From Liolophura sinensis (Eukaryota > Mollusca > Polyplacophora > Chitonida > Chitonidae), in NCBI RefSeq assembly GCF_032854445.1, contig NC_088297.1, forward strand, positions 26,591,915 to 26,655,914: a stretch of 64,000 bases of DNA, given 5' to 3'. Below the pieces are notes generated by a model. It was not told the DNA's origin. It did no database searches and saw only the letters and a program-made list of their open reading frames with translations. Below are positions 12,855 through 24,979 of the stretch, one piece after another; position 1 is the first letter of the stretch; every line of letters begins with the position of its first letter. The translations under genes and the position numbers were made by a program.

Positions 12855-13665
12855 CGGTAGTAACCCCATGATTCCAGAGTAATCCCATGATTCCATAGTA
12901 ACCCCATGATTCCATAGTAGCCCCATAATTCAATAGTAACCCCATGATTTCAGAGTAACCCCATGATTTCAGAGTAACCCCATGATTTCAGAGTAACACC
13001 ATGATTCCATAGTAACCTCATAATTCAATAGTAACCCCATGATTCAATGGTAACCCCATGATTCCATAACCCCATGATTCCATAGTAACCCCATAATTCC
13101 AAAGTAATCCCATGATTCAATGGTAACCCCATGATTCAATGGTAACCCCATGATTCCATAGTAACCCCATGATTCCATAGTAACCCCATAACTCAATAGT
13201 AACCCCATGATTTCAGAGCAACTCCATGATTTAATAGTAACCCCATGATTCCAAAGTAACCCCATGATTCCAAAGTAACCCCATGATTCAATGGTAACCC
13301 CATGATTCCATAGTAACCCCATGATTCCATAGTAACCCCATAATTCAATGGTAACCCCATAATTTCAGAGGAACCCCATGATTTAATAGTAACCCCATGA
13401 TTCCATAGTAACCCCATGATTCCATAGTAATCCTATGATTCAATGGTAACCCCATGATTCCAAAGTCATCCCATGACTCAATGGTAACCCCATGATTCAA
13501 TAGTAACCCCATGATTCCACAGTAACCCCATGATTCAATGGTAACCCCATGATTCCAAAGTAACCCCATGATTCCATAGTAACCCCGTAATTCAATAGTA
13601 ACCCATGATTCCTGAGTAACCCCATGATTTAATAGTAACCCCATGATTCCATTTGAAGACTGAGG
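12855..13665. repeat. 19-bp minisatellite (array F)
   Basis: About 42 units of 'ccatgattccatagtaacc', with variants ending 'tcaatggtaacc' or 'ttcagagtaacc'. Three 19-bp units make 57 bp, so minus-strand frames of 74-108 codons stay open with a low-complexity repeat. They are not genes. Confidence 0.95.
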
Positions 13666-14520
13666 ACCCATGATTGCAGAGGGTTAAAACTGACATGCAC
13701 AGAAAAAGGGACGTTTACTCTTCTAATCCAATTAAAACACCGTGTTAATAAATGACAATGGCTCTCCCATTCCTCAGGGGATGATATATCCAAATCGTGG
13801 CCAGGTCATTTATTAGCTGTAAGAGGTGTGAACAATATTTTGAACCAATCCACTGCGTTGCTTGAATTTTCCGCCTTTCAGTAAGTACTCTCTAACTCAA
13901 AATGCTATTACAGTGTAATAAGATTGCAGCTCATATTTCACTTGGTGCGCATATATCATCCATAATAATAATAAAGCAGTGTCCTAATTGACGCAGTTAT
14001 GTCCAGAAACATTTCAGATTTTCAAATAAGACAACCCTATGTACTTAGAGAGTTTTACTGGGGAAAAAATCATGGCCATCCCCTGTAGGATGTAATTATA
14101 GCATCGCACCTTCTACACAAGTTAGGGTAAAGAGTACACAGAGATTGAGTCCGAAAACCAGCTAAGCAGGCAGGTAGCAAGTTCTCCTAAACTTGTAATT
14201 AAAAATTAGCTCTGAATTAAACGCCAGAAAATGTAAATTATCTACATAATAATCAGTCTATTACAACAACAACACCATGTGTACAGTTACATGTGTTCGA
14301 TACTTAACACACGATATATTGACATTACCATGTCCTGTTTACTCACAACAATATACTAGTCTGTTTTTTAATCTAGGGGTAAATAAATTTGTCTGAATAT
14401 TGCCATTACTGAGATTGTGGGATGAAGATTTACTATACACTTCTATACTTTAATTTTGTGTTCACTTAAAATGTTCGAGTTCCGTCTATGTATGAAAGAT
14501 TCAAGACATCTAACTATTTC
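13666..14520. other. No recognisable feature
   Basis: AT-rich unique sequence with only scattered stops and no exon, repeat or RNA signature. Confidence 0.5.
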
Positions 14521-14793
14521 TTTATTTTTTTATTTATTTGATTGGTGTTTTACGCCGTACTCAAGAATATTTTACTTCTACGACGGCCGCCGGCATTAAG
14601 GTGGGAGGAAACCGGTCAGAGCCCGGGGGAAACCCATCGGCCGATTGATTGATGGTAGACCTTCACACGTACGGCCGGAAAGAAAGGCAGCTTGAGTTGG
14701 ACTTGAACTTGAACTGACAGCTACCGCATTTTGAGAGGCTTCTGGGTCATTACGCTGCGCTAGCGCGTTAACCAACTGAGCCACGGAGGCCCC
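14521..14793 (-). mobile_element. SINE (MetaSINE-like), near full length
   Basis: The minus strand begins with the tRNA-like head 'ggggcctccgtggctcagtt', followed by 'ggttaacgcgctagcg' (A box). The core follows ('cggccggcgtcgtagaagta'-like) and the element ends in the 'aaataaataaa' tail at 14521. The 62-codon minus frame inside it is the SINE itself. Confidence 0.9.
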
Positions 14794-14810
14794 GACTTGT
14801 TACTACATAA

Positions 14811-15168
14811 ATTCGACCGCTTTAGTGGCCTAATTGTTAGAGCGTCTCGGGACCCCGGGATCAAACCTGTGTCGGGTCTACTTTTTCGACTTTAAAAATA
14901 ATACTTGCTGCTGCCTCAATTGACGTTCAGCACTGAGAGATTAGAGGAAGGAAACAAGACTGGTTGGCCCGGTGTCAGTATAATGTGACTGGATGGTGTG
15001 TCATGCCTGTTGTTTTCGGCATGACACTTCAGTGGCGGCAGCACTTTGGCGGCATGAACTCGCCCTATACGTATACAGTATTAGTATACGCACCTAATGA
15101 CTCCTCGTCGCCATATGATTGCAAAATTTTTAAGTACGACGTTAAACCCCAGACATTCATTCCTTAGT
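14811..15168 (+). mobile_element. Second-family SINE, near full length
   Basis: A tRNA-like head ('tttagtggcctaattgttag', then 'gggatcaaacctgtgtcggg') is followed by a body with 'cagtataatgtgactggatg' and 'ggcatgacacttcagt'. It closes with the tail 'aagtacgacgttaaacccca'. Related partial copies lie near 200-310, 9400-9500 and 17660-17862. Confidence 0.75.
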
Positions 15169-16480
15169 TTGCTTCATAAATTATACGGATAATGAATGTG
15201 TACTGGTAACCTGTATACAAATGTAGAGCATATGATTTGAAACGGTTCTGAACAGCGAATAGGCCTGAGTCCAAAATAAATTAATTAACAGTTAAAAAAA
15301 AATAAACAAAAAAAAAAAAAAAAACAAAGTGCCTATTGATATACCCGGTGCCGATGTAGGTCGCTGAACTTTGATTTTACCGTTGGTCTGGAACATCAGT
15401 GGCGCAAGTAAATCTAGGCGGGTGTTGCAAGCCACGCCTATATCAGCTGTTAGCTGTTGTACATACTGGTACATTAGTTGAAAGACGCAGAACATAATGT
15501 TATCATGTGAGCCACTAATCGCAGTACTCGTCCATATAATAACTACTAATTATAACTTGATAAAGAGGATCGTAGATGAACCGGCTGGCGGATTGGCTGG
15601 TGCATGGTGTGACATTCCTGTCGGGCCGATGTGGGAACCGCTTAATATCTTTCACATCCCCCTCCCTATCACAAGTCCCATGCAATCCCCCCGCCTCCAT
15701 TTCAATACCCCCCCCCCCCACGCCACCCTCACCCCCACGCTCCAACCCAACCCATCCACCCAAACCCAACAAACTTCAAATCCCCTTCCGCAGTGGTAAA
15801 ATAGGTTAGCCTCGTACACCACACTGTATTACTTGTGGGTTACGTGGAGAACGGGTTTGGAAGGAAACGAAATTTAGGGCAGGTAATAACTGATAACGAT
15901 GTGGCTAGGCAAGTTTTCCACTGTACACAACACTGTGCTGTGATGGTTTAATCGACTGATTCACCTTTTATAATGTATTCACCATGCATCTGATCTGAAG
16001 TGCGATGGAGAGCGTCACTAACTCAGAACGATGGCTAATGGATTCGCGTCATAGTGGTCGTAATCGTGCAGTAGTGTGTCATTCGGACCATGTACTCTAG
16101 CCGGCCGTGATCATACAATACCAGTCACTGTCTCTACCAACGCGACATCCGCATGAACAAACTTCGACAAGCCCTACCAGGTAGTATCATTGACGCAGAC
16201 CATCATTATTGTGGACATTGGGTTAACCCTTGCAACATTAATTTGGACAGCTACAATAACGACTGGGTTCTGTCAGCAGATATCACTGATAACTCCACCA
16301 CGATTGCTTTTATTTTGCATGCATTGGCGTTGCTATAATGCTCACTTTTGCATCTTCTAAATGGCATCTACCAGTCTGATATGTTCATGCAGCCAAGACT
16401 GAGAGCTCCGTGGTTTCTGATTATCACAGGAGTTCATGTATGTTCATCATGAAGAAGGCGACCTGTTGGTGAAATGATTT
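15169..16480. other. Unique sequence with poly-A and C-rich tract
   Basis: An A-rich run lies at 15294-15325. A strongly strand-biased C-rich tract lies at about 15655-15790 and includes an uninterrupted run of C near 15709-15719. Its complement could form a G-quadruplex. Open frames across it are composition artefacts. Confidence 0.45.
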
Positions 16481-16560
16481 AAACGGCGGACAGATATACA
16501 TGGCCATAAAATCCTAGACCCTGAGGTCGCTGGTTCGAAGCCCGGAATGGTCTCTTTTTA
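16481..16560 (+). other. tRNA-like sequence, probable SINE head relic
   Basis: A good B-box match ('ggtcgctggttcgaagcccg') is preceded about 45 bp upstream by a poor A box. No convincing cloverleaf can be drawn by eye, so I do not call a tRNA gene. Confidence 0.3.
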
Positions 16561-16784
16561 TTATTAGAATCTGTGCTATGTCCCTAAAGGATGATACGTG
16601 AGAACAATAATATTGCTGCCCACAGCTAATTATACCACCTGCATCACATTGCCCTGTGTGGCATTTTAAGGCGCAATGATATAAACGCTACTTTGGACTA
16701 ATATATGTTTAAAGATAAGTGCTTTAAACAAAAAAGAGTTTTATTTACAAAAAAGAGTTTTACTTAGAGTGCTAGCGTTGGTTC

Positions 16785-16860
16785 CCCCCACCCCCCGGGC
16801 TCTGTCCGGTTTCCTCACACCTTAACGCTGACCTGTTTTCGTATGAGATGTTCTTGATTA
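16785..16860 (+). mobile_element. MetaSINE-like core fragment
   Basis: 'cccccgggctctgtccggtt' followed by 'tcctcacaccttaacgctga' matches the plus-strand core of the SINE copy at 42543-42804. Only about 75 bp remain, just upstream of the acetyltransferase exon. Confidence 0.55.
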
Positions 16861-16936
16861 ATGCGTAAATCTCCAATCATATAATCGGCTGGCATGTTTT
16901 CCAGGCGTATTTCATTGAATGACTGTTCTCTTACAG

Positions 16937-17543
16937 GCCTCATCTGTTTGGCTCAGGCGTGGGAATGGCGGAGATCGATCTCCAATTCCGACTGGATATG
17001 CTCCCAATGCTGACGTCACTTCCTGGCGGGCGGAAAGTGGTCGTTGATCACATGACTGACCGACAGATCACGGAAACTTACGCCATGGTGGAGAAGGACG
17101 CCAGTAACGGACTGGGCTTCGCCGTTGACGAGTACGTTACCGAGGAGGACTTCAGAGACGAGGTTTGCGAGGGTTTCGGTTTTGTTGTTTTGAGCGAAGA
17201 CAAGTCTGAACTTATATCAGCGTTCTTCATCATCAGGAGCCGGTTTTGTCGGGACGGCCGAGCGGCCGATCCAATAGTGATTGTGCGAGAAGACCAGCGA
17301 GGACAGAAAATTGGGGAATTCTGCTCAAAACTCGTTATGCAGTTCGCCCCTAAATTAGGCTTTGTGTGCATATATTTCGACATTTTCACTAATAACAAAG
17401 CCATGCTGCACATCGTCCACAAACTGGAGGGACTCACACGAATTGGCCATCTACCTTACTCCGGCAGATTAGGAGACACCGGCAAGGCCATCGGCTCCGA
17501 TGTCTTCTTTTACTCTTTTTCAAACCAATCAAATAATATTTAG
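16937..17543 (+). CDS. GNAT-type N-acetyltransferase, last exon
   Basis: Seen: an open frame of 192 codons from the ATG at 16965, ending at TAA 17541-17543. It stays open upstream to a 3' splice site (ttctcttacag, ending 16936). The start may therefore lie in an earlier exon not found here; the in-frame GTG at 16959 is not a likely start. The protein has the GNAT acetyl-CoA loop R-G-Q-K-I-G (about residue 110), preceded by the beta-strand DPIVIVREDQ and followed by FVCIYFDIFTNNKAMLHIVH, the usual strand-helix pair at the cofactor site. The length fits a stand-alone GNAT domain. GNAT enzymes transfer an acetyl group from acetyl-CoA to an amine; the substrate cannot be told from sequence. Base composition is clearly more GC-rich than the flanks, as expected for coding sequence. 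No signal peptide or membrane segment is visible. Confidence 0.8.
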
Positions 17544-17659
17544 GTAAATAATTTTTGAACAGTGTTTACTTTAAAGGGAAATATAATAAATATATATATA
17601 TATATATATGTATGTGTATATATGTTGATATAAATCGTCTCGTAATTGTTCTGTATATT

Positions 17660-17862
17660 GTTAGAAGGCGGGGTATGATGTGACTAGGTCAGATGTCATA
17701 TCTGGTGTTATCGGCATGATACTTCAGTCTCGGAAGGACTTTAGCGGCATGGACTCGCCCTCCCACGAGAAGATAGAGTACACGTATACACGTTTAATGA
17801 CTCCTCGAGATCATGACTGAAAATTGTTCGACATTAAACCATAAGCATTCATTCTTTCATTA
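17660..17862 (+). mobile_element. Second-family SINE, 5'-truncated
   Basis: Matches the body and tail of the SINE at 14811-15168. Shared pieces are 'atgatgtgacta', 'ggcatgatacttcagt', 'ggcatggactcgccct', 'taatgactcctcg' and 'gacattaaaccataagcatt'. It lies about 120 bp after the acetyltransferase stop codon, so it could be in that gene's 3' UTR. A (TA)n run at 17588-17610 precedes it. Confidence 0.65.
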
Positions 17863-17872
17863 TATTGTTGAT

Positions 17873-18016
17873 TGTCTGCCAGCAAAATGTGGATGGTTGT
17901 GGTTTTTCGCGAGCCCAGTTCCCTCCCACCATAATGCTGGACGCCGTCGAGTAAGTGAAATATTTTTAAGTACGGTGTAAAACACCAAATAAATGCATAA
18001 ATAAATGAATAAATTT
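17873..18016 (+). mobile_element. MetaSINE-like 3' half
   Basis: 'gtctgccagcaaaatgtgga' through 'ccctcccaccataatgctgg', 'cgccgtcgagtaagtgaaat' and 'taaaacaccaaataaatg' is the 3' half of the family on the plus strand, with an AT-rich tail. The 5' head is absent. Confidence 0.75.
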
Positions 18017-18034
18017 ATTTATCATAGTGCATGA

Positions 18035-18965
18035 ATAATGGTGAATCTAACCTTAGATGTACACTCATGATGCATGAGTAATGACGACTCTAGCCTTAGA
18101 TGTACACTCATGATGCATGAGTAATGGTGACTAGCCTTGGCTGTAGACTCATGATGCATGAGGAAGGGTGACTCTAGCCTTAGATGTACACTCATGATGC
18201 ATGAATAATGGTGAATCTAACCTTAGATGTACACTCATGATGCATGAGTAATGACGAATCTAACCTTAGATGTACACTCATGATGCATGAGTAATGACGA
18301 ATCTAACCTTAGATGTACACTCATGATGCATGAGTAATGACGAATCTAACCTTAGATGTACACTCATGATGCATGAGTAATGACGACTCTAGCCTTAGAT
18401 GTACACTCATGATGCATGAGTAATGACGACTCTAGCCTTAGATGTACACTCATGATGCATGAGTAATGGTGACTAGCCTTGGCTGTAGACTCATGATGCA
18501 TGAGTAAGGGTGACTCTAGCCTTAGTTGTACACTCATGATGCATGAGTAATGACGAATCTAACCTTAGATGTACACTCATGATGCATGAGTAATGGTGAC
18601 TAGCCTTGGCTGTAGACTCATGATGCATGAGTAATGACGACTCTAGCCTTAGATGTACACTCATGATGCATGAGTAATGACGAATCTAACCTTAGATGTA
18701 CACTCATGATGCATGAGTAATGGTGACTAGCCTTGGCTGTAGACTCATGATGCATGAGTAATGACGACTCTAGCCTTAGATGTACACTCATGATGCATGA
18801 GTAATGACGAATCTAACCTTAGATGTACACTCATGATGCATGAGTAATGGTGACTAGCCTTGGCTGTAGACTCATGATGCATGAGTAATGGTGACTAGCC
18901 TTGGCTGTAGACTCATGATGCATGAGTAAGGGTGACTCTAGCCTTAGTTGTACACCCATGATGCC
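18035..18965. repeat. Minisatellite, ~43-bp unit (array G)
   Basis: About 21 units with the core 'actcatgatgcatgagtaat' plus 'gacgaatctaaccttagatgtac'. Two unit types (…cttagatgtac and …cttggctgtag) alternate in repeated short blocks, which indicates higher-order duplication. The core is near-palindromic around ATGCAT. Confidence 0.93.
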
Positions 18966-19159
18966 TGAGCAATACCTTACCAGTTTGTCCACAAAGGCAG
19001 TATGTAGGGCGGGGATGAACTAATATAACACGGCTCAGACCTAAATACATTATGCGGTAAATGTGTTCTACTGAATAATTCAACTGAATGGGATTGGATT
19101 GGATCGACTAAGGTAGTGGTAAACAGTTCGCCGGACAACATTTGTTTATTTGTTAAGTT

Positions 19160-19300
19160 TTCTATTGACATATTAGATTGGAGTTTTACGACATACTGAA
19201 GAATATTGCGCTTGAAGGCGGCCACCACTTTGCCATGTACAAGGAATACCTCCCGACGTGAAGCCGCAGCCAATCAGCGAAGGTGGATTCGAGACTGACG
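19160..19300 (-). mobile_element. Decayed MetaSINE-like copy
   Basis: 'gattggagttttacgacata' then 'ctgaagaatattgcgcttga' and 'aggcggccaccact' match the SINE core at reduced identity. The rest is too eroded to align by eye. Confidence 0.45.
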
Positions 19301-19384
19301 TCATTGGTCTGTGGCAACTGTTTTACACCCTCCCATAAACTTGACGTGGATTTTCTGAATGTAATTTCGTTCAAAACACAGGTT

Positions 19385-21225
19385 AACACCCTACAGCCAA
19401 TGCACAATCATACCGTAACTCCCTACAGTCAGTGCACAACCATACCATAACTCCCTACAGCCAGTGTGCAATCATATCATAACTCCCTACAGTCAGTGCA
19501 CAATCATACCGTAACCCCCTACAGTCAGTGCACAATCATACCGTAACTCCTTACAGCCAGTGCACAATCATACCGTAACTCCCTACAGCCAGTGCACAAT
19601 CATACCATAACTCCCTACAGTCAGTGCACAACCATACCATAACTCCCTACAGCCAGTGCACAATCATACCATAACTCCTTACAGCCAGTGCACAATCATA
19701 CCGTAACTCCCTACAGCCAGTGCACAATCATACCGTAACTCCCTACAGCCAGTGCACAATCATACCGTAACCCCCTACAGTCAGTGCACAATCATACCGT
19801 AACTGCCTACAGCCAGAGCACAATCATACCGTAACTCCCTACAGTCAGTGCACAATCATACCGTAACTCCCTACAATCAGTGCACAATCATACCGTGACT
19901 CCCTACAGTCAGTGCACAATCATACCGTAACTCACTACAGTCAGTGCACAATCATACCGTAACTCCCTACAGTCAGTGCACAATCATACCGTAACTGCCT
20001 ACAGCCAGTGCACAATCATACCGTAACTCCCTACAGTCAGTGCACAATCATACCGTAACTCCCTACAGCCAGTGCACAATCATACCGTAACTCCCTACAG
20101 TCAGTGCACAATCATACCGTAACCTCCTACATCCAGCTCACAACCATACAGTAACAACATACAACCAGTCCGTCACCATACAGTAACTCCCTACAACCAA
20201 TACACAACCAAATCGTAACACTCTGTGGCCAGTACACTACCATATCGTAACTCCCTACAGTCAGTGCACAATCATACCGTAACTCCCTACAGCCAGTGCA
20301 CAACCATAGCGTAAACCCCTACAGCCAGCCCACAATTATACAGTAATTGCCTACAACCAGTCAACAACCATACAGCAACTCTCTACAACCAGTCCGAAAC
20401 CATACTGAAATTCCCTGCAACCAGTCCAGAACCATATCATAACCCTCTATAAATAGTACACTATCACATCGTAACTCCCTACAGCCAGTGCACAATCATA
20501 CCGTAACCCTCTACAGCCAGCCCACAACCATACAGTAACAACCATACAGCAACTCTTAACAACCAGTCAACAAACATACAGTAACTACCTACAACCAGTC
20601 CACAACCACACTGTAACTCCCTACAACCAGTCCGGAGCCATATCGTAACTCTCTTTAACCAGCACGCTACCATATCGGTCAGAGCACAATCATAACGTAA
20701 CTACCTACAGCCAGGCCGCAACCATACCGTAACTACCTACAACCAGTCCACAGCCATACAACAACTCTCTACAACCAGTCCAAAACCATACTGTAACTCC
20801 CTACAACCAATCCAGAGCCATATCGCAACTCTCTACAACCAGTACACTACCATATCCCAACTCTCTACAGTCAATGTACAATCATATCATAACTACCTAC
20901 CAACAGTCCACAATCATAGCGTTACACCCTACAACCAGTCCACAATCATACAACTCTCTATAACCAAACCACAACCTTACAGTAACTCTACACAACCAAT
21001 TCACATTCATACAGCAACTCCCTACAAGTCCACAACCATACAGCAACTCCCTACAAGTCCACAACCATACAGCAACTCCCTACAACCAGTCCACAACATA
21101 CAGTAACTCTCTACAACCAACCACAACCATACAGTAATTCTCTACAACCAAACCAAAACCATACAGTAACTCTCTACAACCATACCGCAACTCCTTACAA
21201 CCAGTCCACAACCAGTCCACATCCA
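19385..21225. repeat. 32-bp minisatellite with degenerate right half (array H)
   Basis: About 55 units with the core 'taactccctacagtcagtgc' plus 'acaatcataccg'. The left part (19385-20130) is regular. The right part mixes in a diverged unit type ('ctacaaccagtccacaacca') with irregular spacing. 'ctccctacag' resembles a 3' splice site. Minus-strand frames here are repeat artefacts. Confidence 0.92.
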
Positions 21226-21509
21226 GCCTAGGCTCCACTCCTGAAACCGTTCCAAAAAAGATTAAGACCCGTAGGCCTCCAGTTGGCTATACGTACTGCT
21301 CTAGGTACGTATACTTACATATTTTGACGAACCCCCCGAGCCTATATCCATTATATATACATACATGTGGTAATATTGTGATATCAGAAACCAATTCTAT
21401 ACGTTTTCGCCGACACACCAGGGCCCGGAGGTTTATGCCGGCCCATATTGATCTGTGCTCTCTCTGCATACTCTCTGTGTACCGGTAATGGGCGTTTGTC
21501 CAAATTATA

Positions 21510-21770
21510 TTTATTTATTCATGTGATTGGTGTTTCACGCCGTACTCAAGAATATTTCACTTATACGGCGGCGGCCAGCATTATGGTGGGTGGAAACCAT
21601 GCAGAGCCCAGGGGAAACCCACGACCATCCGCAGGTTGCTACAAAAACCTTTCCACGTAAGGCCGGAAAGGAAGCCAGCATCAGCTGGACTTGAACTCAC
21701 AGTGACCGCATTGGTGAGAGGCTACTGGGTCATTGCGCTGCGCTAGCCAACTTAGCCACGGATGCCCCCC
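21510..21770 (-). mobile_element. SINE (MetaSINE-like) with target-site duplication
   Basis: A near-complete copy read on the minus strand, with head relic 'gccacggatgcccccc' at the right end. It is flanked by an 11-bp duplication with one mismatch: 'tccaaattata' at 21499-21509 and 'tccaagttata' at 21771-21781. Confidence 0.85.
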
Positions 21771-21784
21771 TCCAAGTTATAAGA

Positions 21785-22465
21785 GGAAATCTTAGTTTGA
21801 GGTTTAATAAAAAACAAAATCACTTAATGTGAGTGGTTTGTATTGAGTGAGTGCGGGTGTTGAATTGGAGAATGCTGATCAAGCCTTGTCTTCCGTGAGT
21901 AAAAAGTAATTGTCATATACAGGTAACAGAAAAAAATTATCTGGTAACGACATCTACTCACAACGAGCCTCGTTGTAACGAAACCTGTAGATGTATTTCG
22001 CACAAGCCAATCGTTCGTTCACAAATATTTGTACCTACATGCTTGCTGATAAATAGAGAAATGTTTCAAAATCTCAACAGAATATATGCCTGCTGTCGAT
22101 TTCCCACCAACTTTTATCTGAAGTGAAAAGTAATATTTTGATCCTGCTTTTCTTTTTTGTGCACCTCCCCAGTTTTCACTGAGGCGATGTTGTACAATTG
22201 CATTCACCAATTCAACACACGCAATTAATGTTTTTCTGTATCAAAAGAGTGCAAATGTGATTGGTTGTAAATCTCGTGACTCTTTGGCTAATGAAAAACG
22301 ACAAAATGATCGAAATCCATGTGTTTCAATGATAACATACCTGTATTCCTATCATCAATGGTTTTGATGTGAAACAAGGGCTTTACAAGTATGGTCTTGG
22401 AGTAAGCAGTGTTGATGCAGTGAATGAAAGTACTCAATAAAAGCGCCATTTGGTATCTCGTAAAG
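21785..22465. other. No recognisable feature
   Basis: AT-rich unique sequence. The open frames are under 65 codons and show no domain or splice context. Confidence 0.5.
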
Positions 22466-22469
22466 CGCT

Positions 22470-23309
22470 TTATGTCAATATCGGGTGTATAGACTGTGTG
22501 CCTGGATGACAGCCTGAACCCTTCTCCTCATACCACCTGTCCGCCTCTTGATACTCTGAAGGGGGAAATCGTTGCCATTCCTCGTGTAGGCAGTTCCAGT
22601 TGAGCCAGATCATGTACGGGTAAATCCCTTGCTTGCGCACGACGACCAGTCATGTCTCTGACATCCTCCAGAGGGTTGCAATAGGATCTCATTTCACACC
22701 ATGGAAGTGTCACAATCGCCTCATTCCGGAGAAAGTCGGTCACAGCTCGAGCACGATGTGGTCTGGCGTTGTCATCCATACGGGGTGAGTACCCAATGGG
22801 TGGTTGTCGAAATCAGGTACAACAGGATTCAGAATGTCCCGAATGTGCAGTTGACCATTAAGATTCCCTTGTACTGTCACTAAAGGCTACTTGCAGTCAT
22901 GTTAAACAGTCATGTATCTCCAGACCATACCTGAACCTCCACCGTATGGTACAATAGGGTACCTCTCTGCCTCCAGACTCTCTGACGACCACCCGTGACA
23001 TAAAGAAGGGGCCTGCTCTCATCGCTCCAATGGATTCGCCTTCGGGTTCAGACGTCGTCTTCCATGGAAATCTGAAGGGGCAAGATGTTTAATGATCCTT
23101 TTGGAGCAGGGCTCTGTCTTCTCTGGGAGTTGTCTTCCTTGGTTGTCCTGACCGTCTATCCTTCACTTCACCCATAGCTTGATGTTTGGGCTACTAATGA
23201 CTGAGTGGTTGTAGCCCAGTTGTCGTCCAATGGCCTTAAATGATATCCCTGACTCACGCGCACCAAGGATTTATCACCTCAATGCCTCCGACAGTCTACG
23301 CCTTGCCAT
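22470..23309 (-). mobile_element. Decayed Tc1/mariner-type DNA transposon
   Basis: On the minus strand, conserved pieces of a Tc1-like transposase follow in order. The N-terminal helix-turn-helix start MARRRLSEALRW is at about 23309, then GISFKAIGRQLGYNHS, then GRSGQPRKTTPRED. The middle block RWSDESRPLLYVTGGRQRVW follows, and then MDDNARPHRARAVTDFL with the second catalytic Asp. The segment after LPW, where the family has SPDLNP before the third acidic residue, is altered to EMRSYCNPLED, apparently by a local duplication. Pieces lie in different frames with stops and deletions, so it is inactive. Terminal inverted repeats were not located. Confidence 0.85.
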
Positions 23310-23591
23310 TTCAGGCAGGTACTGGCCAAAATATCTCCAAATATACTTGCTTTACGTCCCAATATCAGATTATAAGAAAACGCTTTTCATGAAGTTAACG
23401 ATTAGCATGTTACATATACGCTGCGTTTCTGTGGATAATAAACTGAAAGTTTCTTATGCTGACCGACATGAAATGTGTTTTTCTACATGGATATTATCAT
23501 CGTAGTACTCAAATTAACAACTGCCTCACAATCGTGAAACATTCCAAGGGGTGCTTAATTAAATTCTGTTTATACATCAATACACAAGTGA

Positions 23592-23654
23592 GTGAGTGAG
23601 TGAGTGCTTGGGGTTTAACGTCGTACTCAACAATTTTTCAGTCATATGACGACG
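23592..23654 (-). mobile_element. SINE tail, 5'-truncated, with 16-bp target duplication
   Basis: A 63-bp insertion consists only of the second SINE tail ('gggtttaacgtcgtactcaa', 'cagtcatatgacgacg') and a (GTGA)n end. It is flanked by perfect copies of 'atcaatacacaagtga' at 23576-23591 and 23655-23670, which proves insertion by target-primed reverse transcription. Confidence 0.9.
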
Positions 23655-23670
23655 ATCAATACACAAGTGA

Positions 23671-24979
23671 ATTTGGCGGTTCATCGCTTGTAGTTTTTTT
23701 CACAGAAGTCCTGAGACACGACACGTGCGGTGCTGTATCAGCTAATAGGGCATAACTTTAAAGTGTCTCCTTATATCTAGTTGTTTTATGAAGCCCCCAC
23801 GTCACCACCCCTCCTTTGACAATGAACTGTTCGATAGATATCACTCTTCAGTCGGAGTAGACATGTAAAGGGAAGTCTGTCTCCAAGTCGGACACACGTT
23901 TTACCCGCCAGGTGTTCGGGGTAAACTTTACTCACAAACATTATCCAGTGATGAAACTTGTCTTTCGGCATGTCTTGGCCATGTGTTTTTCTCAATGTCA
24001 GAAGGGTGACACGGATTTGCATGATCAATCGGATCATGCCTGCGTTCATACGTTAGCTCAAGAAAATTTTGAATATTCTTGTCCTTATTTGTTAAAGAAA
24101 AAAAACACGAATCAAACTGGAGGCATACTCTTGTCCACCCTAATTCTGTAGTCAAGATTACCGCATTGGCCAGGCGTCGATCAGCATAATTGTATGTATA
24201 AGCGAGCACTCCCAACACCACCAGGTCAAAGACACGGAGCAGGAACCGTCTTACGCAACTTTCGGCTGCACGTCTCTCCATGCTCACAAGCCAGAACAAC
24301 AGACAAGGCAAACGAGGAAAACTTTTCTTTTAACCTTTTTTTTCAAAATGAACAATCAAAATGAACAATCAAATGACAATCTTGCGATCCTGGATGAATA
24401 TGACTGGAGCGAAATATGGACATGTACTTGTAAACAGAGCTTGTATTTACTTGTAAATGGCCCGGAGAATGACATGTAGAAATGAGACAAGAACAACAAC
24501 ATACTACAAAAGAAACTCTTATTAGTAACCTATCATTGCTAATGCCGTTCCTCAGGCGGAATACTCATCATAACTGTCAGTCCAGAGACACTATTACAGA
24601 ACCTTGTGAATCAATTCTTAACCTGCATCAGAATTGACGAATTGAGGTCAAATGTCACTTCAGATCACTCATATGATTTACCACAGAAGTTATGAAAGAT
24701 ATCTTTACCAAGTTTCGTGTCAACTGAATGATGTCTGAGAATACTGGGGTCTGACGGATGTACATCTACACTTGAATTTGTACAGCAGCCAGGAGTACAC
24801 TATCAAAATTCTAAAATTTATTTGTATATTTTTTCTTTTTAATATTGAAAAATCTTAAAAATAAACAGCTTAAGTATCGATATAAGCATTTATCAGCATA
24901 TAAAAAGAGGTTCTTTGGTATTAAATTTGTACAAAGAATGAAATATAAATAATTCAGATAAAGAATTAGATCAAATCTG
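23671..24979. other. No recognisable gene
   Basis: Unique sequence. The longest open frame (127 codons, minus) is hydrophobic in patches but has no motif, homologue or splice context that I recognise. A tiny tandem 'aatgaacaatcaa' duplication sits near 24345. Confidence 0.45.

Noticed and set aside
13044-13671. Minus-strand repeat protein (…GLLWNHGVTIES…)
   Set aside because: Product of the 19-bp array (57 bp equals 19 codons); no gene context.
16481-16560. tRNA gene with GGTTCGAA B box
   Set aside because: No acceptable A box or acceptor stem by eye; likely a SINE-head relic. A covariance-model scan would settle it.
22528-22779. Intact transposase gene
   Set aside because: Only a fragment of a Tc1-like transposase is open; the other conserved blocks lie in other frames with stops.
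23928-24311. 127-codon minus-strand frame as a gene
   Set aside because: No motif, no conserved pattern, and the overlapping open frames on the other strand have similar length. I cannot separate it from chance.
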